A stretch of DNA of 64,000 bases, from the NCBI GenBank assembly GCA_903887775.1, contig CAISRB010000017.1:39205-103204 (forward strand), given 5' to 3'. Of this stretch, positions 8,846 through 17,849 are shown piece after piece (within the stretch, counting starts at the first letter, position 1; the number at the start of each line of letters is the position of its first letter). The notes under the pieces are model-generated. The model saw only the letters and a program-made list of their open reading frames with translations, ran no database searches and was not told where the DNA came from. Position numbers and translations under genes: made by a program. This DNA is from an uncultured Bacteroidales bacterium. GTDB lineage: Bacteria; Bacteroidota; Bacteroidia; Bacteroidales; FEN-979.

Positions 8846-10589
8846 AATGCTTTTTTTTAGACGCTTTCTGTTCTTTTAACAGTTCCACCCTTACAGGTTC
8901 ATCCCCAAACCATGCATCTTTCAAGGCCTTCATCAGTTGTTCTGAATTCGGTTCGGGAACTTCAAAAATCACCGATCTTTTCGTCAGCTCAATTTTGCCA
9001 AGCCTGATCTTTTTACCTGGTGTATTCCTGTTGATAAGTTCCATGAGTTCAGCTGCATACATCCCGTCATTCTTACCTTTGTCGATGATCATTTTTGTGA
9101 AGTCCGATTCGGAGTCATTCGACCTGTCTTTCCAGTCCGGCTTCCCGCTCCTGTCTTTCCTGTCGGGTTTTCCGGATCTGTCCTTCCAGCCGGATCTGCC
9201 CGGCTTCTCATTCCGGTCGAATCTTCCTGAATTCTCTTTCCGGTTACTTTTAAAGTTATCTTCCGGGACGTTCAGATCGGGGGCATTTTTATAATAATCC
9301 AGGAAGCGGTTGAATTCAAGCGCGACAAACCGTTTGATAATATCTTCCTTGTCAAGCCACTCCAGTTTACGGTAAATCTGCGGAAGGTAGGTGTCGATCT
9401 CTTCATGGTCAATATCTACCTTTTCCATTTTGTCAACCATGCTGAAGAGTTGTTTTTCACAGATCTGCCGGCCGGAAGGAACGGCTGAAGAGGTGAACGT
9501 TTTATTGATCTTTTTCTCAATCTTTTTAATCAGGTATTTTTCTTTCAGGTTAAGCAGGATGATTGATATGCCGGCCCGCCCGGCCCGCCCGGTCCTGCCG
9601 CTTCTGTGAGTATATGAATCAATGTCTTCCGGAAGATTATAGTTGATGATATGGGTGAGGTTTTCAACATCAAGCCCGCGCGCGGCAACATCCGTTGCGA
9701 CCAGCAGGCGGATATGGCCGATCCTGAATTTGTTCATCACCGTATCCCTCTGGACCTGCGAAAGGTCCCCGTGAAGCGACTCGGCATTATATCCGTCCTG
9801 GATAAGTTTATCTGCAATCTCCTGGGTTTCCTTTCGTGTACGGCAAAACACAATGCCATAAACTGAAGGATAAAAGTCGACAATGCGTTTTAATGCAGGG
9901 TATTTATCTTTCGCATGAACGGTATAGTATACATGCTTGATATTTTCAGCGCCTGAATTCCTGGTGCCTATGGTCACTTCAACAGGGTTTTTCATGTATT
10001 TCCGGGCAATCGCAGCTACTTCGGCAGGCATGGTTGCTGAAAACAGGAGTGCTCTCCGCTGTGGAGGAACTGTTTCGAGAATATCATTGAGGTCTTCCGA
10101 AAAGCCCATGTTCAGCATCTCATCTGCTTCATCAAGAACCACGGTTTTGATATGGTTTAATTTTATCGCCTTTCGGCGGATGAGGTCGAGCAACCGCCCC
10201 GGCGTAGCCACCACGATCTGGATTCCTTTTTTCAGGGCTTTCATCTGTACGTCTATGCTGCTGCCCCCGAAAACCGGCAGTGTCGTGAGTGCATCGTTAA
10301 ATTTTGCAAAGTCGTTCAGGTCATCCGCGATCTGCATACAGAGTTCACGGGTCGGACATAATATGAGTACCTGAGGGTTGACAACATCCGGATCGATCAT
10401 CTGGATCAGGGGCAGCCCGTAAGCAGCAGTCTTCCCCGTGCCTGTCTGGGCAAGGACGATCATATCCTGGTTCTCGTTCAGGACAAGCGGGATCACTTTT
10501 TCCTGAACAGGCATAGCGGCTTCGAAGCCAAGTTCTTGAACAGCCCTGACATATTGCAGGGAAATGCCCAATTCTTCAAATGTAAACAT
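8835..10589 (-). CDS. deaD: DEAD-box RNA helicase, DeaD/CsdA-like with DbpA-type C-terminal domain
   Basis: The 584-residue protein has the full helicase motif set: Walker A AQTGTGKT (47-54), PTRELCMQ, VVLDEADEMLNMG, LLFSATMP, VATDVAARGLD and HRSGRTGRAG. A linker at ~437-490 contains tandem imperfect copies of DRSGKPDRK, rich in Arg, Lys, Asp and Gly. It is followed by a compact C-terminal domain (~495-570) resembling the DbpA RNA-binding fold. Such helicases remodel rRNA during ribosome assembly and support growth in the cold. The gene is monocistronic, with a TAnnTTTG promoter about 100 bp upstream. The linker is longer than needed and its copy number may vary. Confidence 0.9.
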   Translation of the reverse strand: MFTFEELGISLQYVRAVQELGFEAAMPVQEKVIPLVLNENQDMIVLAQTGTGKTAAYGLPLIQMIDPDVVNPQVLILCPTRELCMQIADDLNDFAKFNDALTTLPVFGGSSIDVQMKALKKGIQIVVATPGRLLDLIRRKAIKLNHIKTVVLDEADEMLNMGFSEDLNDILETVPPQRRALLFSATMPAEVAAIARKYMKNPVEVTIGTRNSGAENIKHVYYTVHAKDKYPALKRIVDFYPSVYGIVFCRTRKETQEIADKLIQDGYNAESLHGDLSQVQRDTVMNKFRIGHIRLLVATDVAARGLDVENLTHIINYNLPEDIDSYTHRSGRTGRAGRAGISIILLNLKEKYLIKKIEKKINKTFTSSAVPSGRQICEKQLFSMVDKMEKVDIDHEEIDTYLPQIYRKLEWLDKEDIIKRFVALEFNRFLDYYKNAPDLNVPEDNFKSNRKENSGRFDRNEKPGRSGWKDRSGKPDRKDRSGKPDWKDRSNDSESDFTKMIIDKGKNDGMYAAELMELINRNTPGKKIRLGKIELTKRSVIFEVPEPNSEQLMKALKDAWFGDEPVRVELLKEQKASKKKHFKG

Positions 10590-10689
10590 GGTAATAAGAA
10601 TTTATGTGCTGACGGACTTTCCGGTCCTTGGTGTGAATCTCTTAAGGGGGGAAAAATAGTATGACCGGGAACACGGATTTATAAGCCTG

Positions 10690-10697
10690 CAAAGGTA
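10690..10697 (-). promoter_or_regulatory. -7 promoter motif for DEAD-box helicase gene
   Basis: The minus strand reads TACCTTTG followed by CA, a perfect TAnnTTTG match, about 100 bp before the helicase start. A TTG about 24 bp further upstream (10722-10724) is a weak -33 candidate. Confidence 0.6.
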
Positions 10698-10756
10698 CAA
10701 ATTTTTTTTGACATTGATAAACAAGGTTTTAAGGCTCCCGTTAAGAAAAATAATCG

Positions 10757-10764
10757 TATTTTTG
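10757..10764 (+). promoter_or_regulatory. -7 promoter motif for propeller/Fe-S operon
   Basis: TATTTTTG matches TAnnTTTG and lies 121 bp upstream of the first propeller gene. Transcription from here would place the whole 10796-10893 element in a 5' leader RNA. Confidence 0.5.
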
Positions 10765-10795
10765 AACATCAATCCATTTTTTAAAATATTGCCGA

Positions 10796-10893
10796 ATGAA
10801 ATACCCATAAGGACTATGTTCAACTAACCTTGAATGTTAATTATGGGTATTCCATGTGACCATTGAAAAACAAATTATTAACACATGAAACGA
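10796..10893 (+). promoter_or_regulatory. Conserved ~98-bp leader element, copy A
   Basis: This stretch aligns along its whole length with 41190-41289. Shared blocks are ATGAAATAC.CATA, TATGGGTATTCCAT.TGACCA, a GAAAAA-rich spacer, TATTAACA and finally ATGAAACGA, which includes the start codon of the gene at 10885. It contains an 11-bp inverted repeat, AATACCCATAA (10800-10810) with TTATGGGTATT (10841-10851). The conservation stops just after the start codon, so it is a leader and not a coding duplication. Function is unknown; a regulatory RNA hairpin or protein-binding site is inferred. Confidence 0.7.
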
Positions 10894-12099
10894 ATTATCT
10901 TTCTCTTTTGCCTGATGGATTTAATGGCTTATTCAGCCTGTTCCCAGGATATTTCGCAATGGAGAGGTCCAGACCGTAACGGTATTTACCCTGAAACCGG
11001 CCTCATGAAATCATGGCCGGAAACCGGCCCTGCCCTGTTATGGCATTATGATGAACTTGGGGACGGCCATTCTTCAGCTGCCGTCACCAACGACCGTATT
11101 TATACCTGCGGGGAGGTCAACGGTATAGGATACCTTTATTCTTTTGACCTGAACGGCAAACTGCTCTGGAAAATGCCATACGGAGAAGAATGGACGGAAA
11201 GCTGGCCGGGAGTCAGAAGCACCCCCCTGGTCTGTGATGGGAAGATTTATATGATGAGCGGTTTTGGCAAGCTCATCTGCCGGAAAGCTGAAAGCGGCGA
11301 TTTTATATGGACCATTGATATCCTGAAAGACTTCAAAGCCCCCAATATTAAATGGGGAGTTACCGAAAACTTGCTTATCGACGGTAATAAGCTGTTTTGC
11401 ACTCCCGGGGGGCCGGAAGCCAGTGTTGTGGCCCTTGACAGGAAAACCGGCAAACTTCTCTGGAAATGCGCAGCAAAAGGAGAAAGCAGCGCGTATTGTT
11501 CCCCGGCCATCTTTACACATAATAAACGAAGGATCCTTGCAACCCATACTGCCAGCTCAATTATCGGTATAGATACTGAAACAGGAAAATTTCTCTGGAG
11601 TGTTGACCAGCCTAATACCTATTCGGTCCATGCCAACACCCCTGAATATATTGACGGTTCCATTTATTGTGTTTCCGGGTATGGTAAGGGAGGTGTACTG
11701 CTTAAACTCAGCGGGGATGGAAGCAGCGTGACCGAAACCTGGAGAAGCCCTTCCATCAGCAACCGTATGGGCGGTTTCGTGGTCCTGAACGGCAAGATCT
11801 ACGGATCGGATGATGCCGGAAAAGCATGGTATTGCACCGACTGGAAAACGGGAACCGATATGTTCTCTGAAAAGGTCACCGGCAAAGGGAATATCATTTC
11901 TGCCGATGGAATGTTATATCTCTACGGCGATAATGGAGAGATCGTGCTTGCCAAGCCAAGCCCGACAGGCTTCGGCAAAGTCAGCTCATTCAAAGTGCCA
12001 TTCGGTTCGGCCCAGCACTGGGCCCATCTGGTGATCAAAAACGGTCGTCTTTATGTGAGGCATGGGAATTCACTGATGGTTTATAATATTGCAAAATAA
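10885..12099 (+). CDS. Secreted PQQ-like beta-propeller protein (propeller 1)
   Basis: The 404-residue protein has a signal peptide ending near AYSACSQ and then repeats of the PQQ/BamB type, seen as D.KTGKLLW patterns (ALDRKTGKLLWKC, GIDTETGKFLWSV). It starts with WRGPDRNGIY, a motif shared by its neighbours. It lacks the cysteine pair, metal ligands and size of true quinoprotein dehydrogenases, so a structural or electron-shuttling/binding role is more likely than PQQ catalysis. It is the first gene of a six-gene same-strand run (10885-19670). It is closely paralogous to the next gene, with the same order of motifs, which indicates tandem duplication. Confidence 0.85.
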   Translation: MKRIIFLFCLMDLMAYSACSQDISQWRGPDRNGIYPETGLMKSWPETGPALLWHYDELGDGHSSAAVTNDRIYTCGEVNGIGYLYSFDLNGKLLWKMPYGEEWTESWPGVRSTPLVCDGKIYMMSGFGKLICRKAESGDFIWTIDILKDFKAPNIKWGVTENLLIDGNKLFCTPGGPEASVVALDRKTGKLLWKCAAKGESSAYCSPAIFTHNKRRILATHTASSIIGIDTETGKFLWSVDQPNTYSVHANTPEYIDGSIYCVSGYGKGGVLLKLSGDGSSVTETWRSPSISNRMGGFVVLNGKIYGSDDAGKAWYCTDWKTGTDMFSEKVTGKGNIISADGMLYLYGDNGEIVLAKPSPTGFGKVSSFKVPFGSAQHWAHLVIKNGRLYVRHGNSLMVYNIAK

Positions 12100-12119
12100 C
12101 CCCGAAACTTAAACTTACT

Positions 12120-13382
12120 ATGAAATCACTGCATCTGCTCTGCTGTATCCTTGGTTTAAGCCAGGCTGTATTCTCACAAACCCCGGCCCAGTGGAGGGGT
12201 CCTGATCGCAGCGGGGTTTATAATGAAACCTCCCTCCTCAAAGAGTGGCCTGCCGAAGGCCCGGCATTATTATGGTCGGCCGAAGGCATTGGAAAAGGTT
12301 ACTCATCGGCCGTCAGCGACGGCAATGCAGTATATGTGACAGGGATGAAGGACTCGACCGATATTCTTACCGCCCTGTCACCCGAAGGAAAAATACTCTG
12401 GCAAACACCTTTTGGCCCGTCCTGGTTCGGCTCTTTCCCCGAAACACGGTGCACTCCTACTGTTGAAGGGGACTTTATTTACCTGGTGAGCGGAGGCGGA
12501 ACTGTGGCCTGCGTTCTTAAGTCAAATGGAAAAATCAAATGGTCGGTCAAAGGCCTCGAAAAATTCGAAGGCAGATACGGGCAATGGGGTGTTTGCGAAT
12601 CCCCACTCATGGCCGGGAACAAGGTTATTTATACGCCGGCCGGTCCGAAAACGACCATCGTGGCCCTGGATAAGAATACAGGGGAGACTATATGGCAGTC
12701 GGCCTCACTCAACGATACGGGATCCTATGTGTCACCAAGGCTTATTCATTTCGGGAACAAAGATATCATCATCACCGTGATCAACAAGTTCCTCTTTGGT
12801 ACTGATCTTTCGAACGGGAATATCCTCTGGAGTTTTGATTACGGAAATTACATGCCCGAAAAAGGCGTTAAGATCTGGCCCGGGGCGCCAAAAACAAACA
12901 CCATCACTCCCCTCTTCGACCAGGGTTTTCTATACATTACCGGAGGTTATAATCACGTTGGAGTTATGTTTAGGCTGTCGGATGATGCCTCAGGTATCAC
13001 CAGAACATGGACCGACACGGTCCTGGATTGCCATCATGGAGGTGTGGTCCTGGTTAATGGCTTTATCTACGGTTCAAACTGGATAGACAACAGCAAGGGA
13101 AACTGGTGCTGCCTTGACTGGAAGACGGGCAAACTGATGTGGGAGGAAAAATGGTTCACAAAAGGACCGGTTATTTTCGCCGACGGCATGCTCTATTGTC
13201 TTGAAGAAAAATCAGGCAATGTTGGCCTGGTGAAACCTGATCCGCAGAAATTCACTTTGATAAGCAGCTTCAAGACCTCTCTCGGGAAAGGTCCCTGGTG
13301 GGCGCATCCTTCGGTTTACAAGGGCGTCCTCTATATCCGGCATGGTGATGTGCTGATGGCCTATGATATCAGGAAAAAATAA
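12120..13382 (+). CDS. Secreted PQQ-like beta-propeller protein (propeller 2)
   Basis: The 420-residue protein has a signal peptide (LLCCILGLSQAVFSQ) followed by AQWRGPDRSGVYNETSLL, nearly matching the N-terminus of propeller 1. Blade motifs include ALDKNTGETIWQS, GTDLSNGNILWSF and CLDWKTGKLMWEE. It begins 20 bp after propeller 1 and ends 2 bp before propeller 3, so co-transcription is very likely. It is predicted to be periplasmic, with no haem, Fe-S or metal motif. The substrate or partner is not visible in the sequence; the closest structural comparison is BamB or the pyrrolo-quinoline quinone repeat fold. Confidence 0.85.
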   Translation: MKSLHLLCCILGLSQAVFSQTPAQWRGPDRSGVYNETSLLKEWPAEGPALLWSAEGIGKGYSSAVSDGNAVYVTGMKDSTDILTALSPEGKILWQTPFGPSWFGSFPETRCTPTVEGDFIYLVSGGGTVACVLKSNGKIKWSVKGLEKFEGRYGQWGVCESPLMAGNKVIYTPAGPKTTIVALDKNTGETIWQSASLNDTGSYVSPRLIHFGNKDIIITVINKFLFGTDLSNGNILWSFDYGNYMPEKGVKIWPGAPKTNTITPLFDQGFLYITGGYNHVGVMFRLSDDASGITRTWTDTVLDCHHGGVVLVNGFIYGSNWIDNSKGNWCCLDWKTGKLMWEEKWFTKGPVIFADGMLYCLEEKSGNVGLVKPDPQKFTLISSFKTSLGKGPWWAHPSVYKGVLYIRHGDVLMAYDIRKK

Positions 13383-13384
13383 AC

Positions 13385-14809
13385 GTGAAAAAGATCTCCC
13401 GGTTTATCCTGCTTTCCCTTTTTTTGCTTGGCCTCGGCCTAATGGGAGTATGGTTTTTTCATGATCCTGCATCTTCCTTTAAACTGTCGCTGCCAGGAAT
13501 GGATAACAGGAAGAAAGGGGCAGCAGCCCCTGCCGAAAAAGTCAACATAGGGGAGATCTTTGAGTCATTTAAATCGGTGCCGGGTATGCCGGGACCCGGC
13601 TGGCCCCGTTTCAGAGGAGAGCAGTTTGACAATATCAGCAAGGAAAATGTACGGCTGATTTCGAAGTGGGGCAGCTCCGGCCCGCATATCCTGTGGAAGC
13701 TCAGCCTGGGCGAAGGCCATGCAGCTCCGGCAGTGTATGACGGGAGGGTGTACATCCTCGATTACGATGAACAGAAAAAAGAAGACATCCTGAGGTGCCT
13801 GTCTCTTCAAACCGGGGACGAAAGCTGGAGAAGGGGCTACCATGTGCACCTGAAGCGCAACCATGGCCTTTCGCGCACCATCCCTGCTGTGTCAAAGAAT
13901 TATGTACTGACGATAGGGCCCCGCTGCCAGGTGATGTGCTGCGAACGCATCAGCGGGGCGCTTGTCTGGGGTTTCGACCTCGGCAGGGAATACCAGGCTG
14001 AAGTGCCGTTCTGGTATACCGGGCAGTGCCCCCTTATCGACCAGGATACGGCGGTCATCGCCGTGGGCGGGAAGTCCCTGATGATTGCAGTAGATTGCAA
14101 AACAGGCAAAAAAGCCTGGGAAACTCCCAACCCCCATAACTGGAAGATGTCGCATTCTTCGGTCATGCCCATGATGCTGAACGGGAAAAAGATGTACGTA
14201 TATTGCGCTATCGGTGGGGTCTGCGGGATTGCGGCCACAGGCCCTTCCAGGGGAAAGGTCTTATGGGAGACAACTGAATTTTCTCCTTCTGTGGTGGCGC
14301 CAAGCCCCGTGATTATGGACGAAGGACTTATCTTTGTATGCGCAGGTTATGGGGCAGGTTCGGCATTGCTGCAGGTAAAAGAAACCAATGGTGTTTATTC
14401 GGTAAAGGTCCTGCAGAAACTCAAGCCCCAGGGTGGGCTTGCTTCTGAGCAGCAAACACCAGTGTTTTACGGGGGTTATCTTTACGGGATACTCCCGAAA
14501 GACGCCGGCGGGCTCCGGAACCAGTTCGTATGCTGCAAGGGGAATGACTGCGGCAACATCGTGATGAGCAGCGGCAAGACCAACAGGTTCGGCATGGGGC
14601 CTTACATACTTGCAGACGGTAAATTTTTTATTCTGAATGACGATGGCGAGATGACAATAGCCAAAGCTTCACCGGCGGGATTTACTGTCCTGGACAAAGC
14701 CAGGATCATTGATGGTCAGGATTCCTGGGGGCCTGTTGCAATCACAGCAGGTTACCTGCTGATGAGGGATTCAAAGACGCTGGTATGTTTGGATATCAAG
14801 GGGAAGTGA
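13385..14809 (+). CDS. Membrane-anchored PQQ-like beta-propeller protein (propeller 3)
   Basis: The 474-residue protein starts with GTG only 2 bp after the previous stop, suggesting translational coupling. A single N-terminal hydrophobic segment (FILLSLFLLGLGLMGVWFF) anchors it; a ~45-residue linker follows, then the WPRFRGEQ motif and a propeller. Cysteines are more frequent than in propellers 1 and 2 (CCERISG, CCKGNDCGN), but no haem motif is formed. It belongs to the same paralogous group as its neighbours but is diverged. An inner-membrane anchor facing the periplasm would place it beside the Fe-S membrane protein encoded two genes downstream. Family call is good; function unknown. Confidence 0.82.
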   Translation: MKKISRFILLSLFLLGLGLMGVWFFHDPASSFKLSLPGMDNRKKGAAAPAEKVNIGEIFESFKSVPGMPGPGWPRFRGEQFDNISKENVRLISKWGSSGPHILWKLSLGEGHAAPAVYDGRVYILDYDEQKKEDILRCLSLQTGDESWRRGYHVHLKRNHGLSRTIPAVSKNYVLTIGPRCQVMCCERISGALVWGFDLGREYQAEVPFWYTGQCPLIDQDTAVIAVGGKSLMIAVDCKTGKKAWETPNPHNWKMSHSSVMPMMLNGKKMYVYCAIGGVCGIAATGPSRGKVLWETTEFSPSVVAPSPVIMDEGLIFVCAGYGAGSALLQVKETNGVYSVKVLQKLKPQGGLASEQQTPVFYGGYLYGILPKDAGGLRNQFVCCKGNDCGNIVMSSGKTNRFGMGPYILADGKFFILNDDGEMTIAKASPAGFTVLDKARIIDGQDSWGPVAITAGYLLMRDSKTLVCLDIKGK

Positions 14810-14897
14810 ATATCGAATATCGTTCGGCGAAACCGCAATGAACACCATTGAAACAGACAATTATGTGAATAATATTGAATGTTGAAAATTGAATAAA

Positions 14898-15863
14898 ATG
14901 AAACAGAAAATATTTATTGCTATGGGATTGGTATTGCTGATGATCGTGATTGTGATCATGCTGCTCGACCTTTTTTCGGGGCACAAAGCTGATCCGTCGA
15001 ATCCCTACGACTACAAAATGGATGAGATCAGGAAAACCGACAGCAACCTGACTGCTTATACCGAACAGCTTACGATCAGGATCTCTCTCTCAGAAATTAA
15101 TGCTGTTGCCTGCGGGGCCGGGGACAGGATCTATGTTGCAGGGAAAAACGGCCTGGAGATTTTCAATCAGGACGGAAAGCCCGACGGTAATTTCAGTTTT
15201 GAAGGCACAGCAAGTTGCATGGCATTGGACAAGAAAGATAATATTTATATAGGCTTTCAGGACCATGTCGTGGTTTTTGACCAGCTTGGGAAACCAGTCA
15301 TGAAATGGAAAAGCTTTTCCTCCGAATCCCTGCTCACAAGTATTGCTATTTCAGGTTCATATGTTTTTCTTGCCGATTTTGGAAAGAAGGTAGTTTACCG
15401 CTGTATGACGGATGGAAGGCTCATCAACAGGATAGGTGAAAAAGACCCGGAAAAGAATGTTCCCGGATTTATCATCCCAAGCCCATACTTTGACCTGGCT
15501 TCGGGGAAGAAAGGGGAGCTCTGGGTAGCCAATACCGGCAGGCATTCAATGGAGCAGTTTGGCAACGACGGAACCCTGAAATCAGCCTGGGGCCAGGCCT
15601 CCATGGCTGTCGACGGTTTTTGCGGCTGCTGCAACCCATCTCATTTTGCCATTCTGTCTGATGGTTCATTTGTGACCAGCGAAAAGGGCATAGAAAGAGT
15701 TAAGGTTTATTCCCCAAAGGGAATATTCCTCTGCATCGTTGCGCCTCCTTCCGCTTTTATTGAGGGCACAAGGGGGCTTGACCTGGCGGTGGATTCAAAA
15801 GACAGGATCATTGTCCTGGACCCTGAAAAGAAACAGCTGAGGATCTTTGTAAAAAAGGAATAA
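14898..15863 (+). CDS. Membrane-anchored NHL-like beta-propeller with CGCC motif
   Basis: The protein is 321 residues counting from ATG 14898; an upstream TTG at 14889 is less likely. One N-terminal membrane helix (IFIAMGLVLLMIVIVIMLLDLF) is followed by about six NHL-type repeats such as GDRIYVAGKNGLEIFNQDG, ALDKKDNIYIGF and LAVDSKDRIIVLDPEK. A striking GFCGCCNPSHFA sequence near residue 240 could bind a metal or Fe-S cluster or form disulphides. The gene sits directly upstream of the polyferredoxin gene with a 60-bp gap. It differs from the PQQ-like propellers in blade sequence and size, so it is probably a dedicated partner of the Fe-S protein. Confidence 0.75.
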   Translation: MKQKIFIAMGLVLLMIVIVIMLLDLFSGHKADPSNPYDYKMDEIRKTDSNLTAYTEQLTIRISLSEINAVACGAGDRIYVAGKNGLEIFNQDGKPDGNFSFEGTASCMALDKKDNIYIGFQDHVVVFDQLGKPVMKWKSFSSESLLTSIAISGSYVFLADFGKKVVYRCMTDGRLINRIGEKDPEKNVPGFIIPSPYFDLASGKKGELWVANTGRHSMEQFGNDGTLKSAWGQASMAVDGFCGCCNPSHFAILSDGSFVTSEKGIERVKVYSPKGIFLCIVAPPSAFIEGTRGLDLAVDSKDRIIVLDPEKKQLRIFVKKE

Positions 15864-15923
15864 TTCAACCCGGTCGGGCTGCATTAATTTCAGCCCTGAC
15901 ATGAACCAGAGCGTAAATTTACT

Positions 15924-17837
15924 ATGCCAAACAGGAGGGAATTCTTAAATACACTATTACGTGGAGGGATACTTGCGGCCCTGGGACTGTTCAGCGGAGC
16001 CCTGGTATTCCGTTCGCGCGATAAGAATTCCTGTTCCTACGGTTTTGACTGCAGCAGGTGCAGCAAAAATGAAAACTGTAACCTGCCTGCTGCACTGGAA
16101 GCCAGGCAAATGGTCTGGCAGATCGACCCAGCCAAATGCATACAATGCGGACGTTGCGCCACCAATTGCGTTATGAGCCCTTCTGCCGTCAAGTGCACCC
16201 ATGCCTTTGCCATGTGCGGCTATTGCGACCTCTGCGGGGGATATTTCAAGCCGGGGACTAAAACCCTTGATACTGCCGCCGAGCACCAGCTCTGCCCTAC
16301 CAATGCCCTCAAGCGGAAATTCATAGAAGATCCTTTCTTTGAATACACTGTCGACGAGGAACTTTGCATAGGATGCGGCAAATGCGTGAAAGGTTGCGGC
16401 GCCTTCGGCAACGGATCGCTGCAGCTGCAGGTGCATCATGACCGCTGTAAAAACTGCAATCAATGCTCCATTGCCAGGAACTGTCCGTCACAGGCCTTTA
16501 CCCGTGTCCCAGCCAATAAACCATCCCTTCTGAAAACCTTTGAAGTGGCTAAGGCCGCCACGCTAACAGTCGCCGCCACCCTGCTCTCCACCTTAGCCAT
16601 GGCAGTACAGCGCTTCCCTAAACCTGAATTCGAATCAGCCTATACTCAGCCCCAGACACAGATCCCCCTGCCCAGGGGGGAATTCCTTGCATACCTGGAT
16701 GTAGTCATTTTATTTGCCTCCCTCTGCCTGGTTACCTGGCTGGTTCTGAAAAAACGTTCGAGGCTGTGGGTGTTTTTCATGTCACTTTTCTCCCTGGCAT
16801 ATTTCGGATTTTACAGGGAAGGCTGTGTTTGCTCCATTGGCGCTATACAAAATGTAAGCCTGGCTCTCTTCGACCATTCCTTTGTGTTACCTCTTAGCGT
16901 GATCATATTTTTCATCCTTCCCCTTATTTTCACCCTCTTCTTCGGACGGACTTTTTGCGCGGCAGTCTGCCCTTTCGGGGCTTTCCAGGACCTCTTCGCA
17001 TTCAAACCCCAGGCACTGGGCTCAAGGCTGAATACCATTCTGGGGATCATCCCCTACCTTTACCTGGGACTTGCGGTATTATTTGCCGCAACAGGTACCG
17101 ACTTTATTATCTGCCGTTATGATCCGTTTGTCGGGATCTTCCGTTTCAATGCCTCCTTCGGGATGTTCCTTTTCAGCGGCATCCTTCTTTTATCCGGGGT
17201 TTTCATTGCCCGCCCTTACTGCCGCTTCCTTTGCCCTTATGGAGTGTTGCTCAACTGGATTAGCCGGTTTTCGCGCAGACATATCAGCATTACACCTAAG
17301 GAATGCATACAATGCAGACTGTGCGAGCATTCCTGTCCGTACGACGCCATCGACATGCCTGTTACCACAAAAAGCCCGGAAGCAAGGCCGGCGATGGTGA
17401 AAAAGATGATGATCCTTACTGTCGTCATTCCTTTCCTTGTCCTGGCTTTCGGCTTTACCGGCTCCAGCTTGCATGAAACCCTTGCCAGCGTTGACTCCAG
17501 GGTAAAGCTTGCAAAAGAGGTTCTTGCACTTTCAGCAGGCATCAGACCGGATGAAAAAAAAGCCGGTGAAACACTTCAGCCTGCTGCTGAGGAGTCCTTT
17601 GAGATCAAGGCATTCAAAGCCTCAGGAAAGACCGAAGCCCAGGTGTATTCTGATGCATCCATCGTTTTAAAAAAGTTTTATGTTGGCGGATGGCTTTTCG
17701 GCGGCTTCATAGGCCTTGCGTTCGGGTTAATGATAGCCGGGCGTATGGTACAGGTTTATCGTACCGATTATGTAACAAACAAAGCGAGATGTTTCAGTTG
17801 TTTACGCTGCGTAGATTATTGTCCTGTAAAATCCTGA
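15924..17837 (+). CDS. Tat-signal polyferredoxin membrane protein, NosR/NapH-like
   Basis: The 637-residue protein opens with a twin-arginine-type signal, NRREFLNTLLRGG. Residues ~38-195 hold many cysteines: CSRCSKNENC, CIQCGRCATNC, CGYCDLCGG, CIGCGKCVKGC and CKNCNQCSIARNC, enough for three or four [4Fe-4S] clusters. A membrane part follows with the NosR/NapH hallmark motifs CAAVCPFGA and CRFLCPYGV plus a related EGCVCSIGAIQN. A ferredoxin motif CIQCRLCEHSCP is near residue 460, and a C-terminal CFSCLRCVDYCP ends the protein. NosR/NapH-type proteins pass electrons across the inner membrane. Here the substrate side is unknown; the flanking propellers suggest a periplasmic partner. Confidence 0.88.
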   Translation: MPNRREFLNTLLRGGILAALGLFSGALVFRSRDKNSCSYGFDCSRCSKNENCNLPAALEARQMVWQIDPAKCIQCGRCATNCVMSPSAVKCTHAFAMCGYCDLCGGYFKPGTKTLDTAAEHQLCPTNALKRKFIEDPFFEYTVDEELCIGCGKCVKGCGAFGNGSLQLQVHHDRCKNCNQCSIARNCPSQAFTRVPANKPSLLKTFEVAKAATLTVAATLLSTLAMAVQRFPKPEFESAYTQPQTQIPLPRGEFLAYLDVVILFASLCLVTWLVLKKRSRLWVFFMSLFSLAYFGFYREGCVCSIGAIQNVSLALFDHSFVLPLSVIIFFILPLIFTLFFGRTFCAAVCPFGAFQDLFAFKPQALGSRLNTILGIIPYLYLGLAVLFAATGTDFIICRYDPFVGIFRFNASFGMFLFSGILLLSGVFIARPYCRFLCPYGVLLNWISRFSRRHISITPKECIQCRLCEHSCPYDAIDMPVTTKSPEARPAMVKKMMILTVVIPFLVLAFGFTGSSLHETLASVDSRVKLAKEVLALSAGIRPDEKKAGETLQPAAEESFEIKAFKASGKTEAQVYSDASIVLKKFYVGGWLFGGFIGLAFGLMIAGRMVQVYRTDYVTNKARCFSCLRCVDYCPVKS

Positions 17838-17849
17838 GACCCCTGTGAT

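Noticed and set aside
15924..17837. Assignment as NosR of a nitrous-oxide reductase cluster
   Set aside because: No nosZ, nosD, nosF or nosY gene is present, and the N-terminal flavin-binding domain of NosR is absent.
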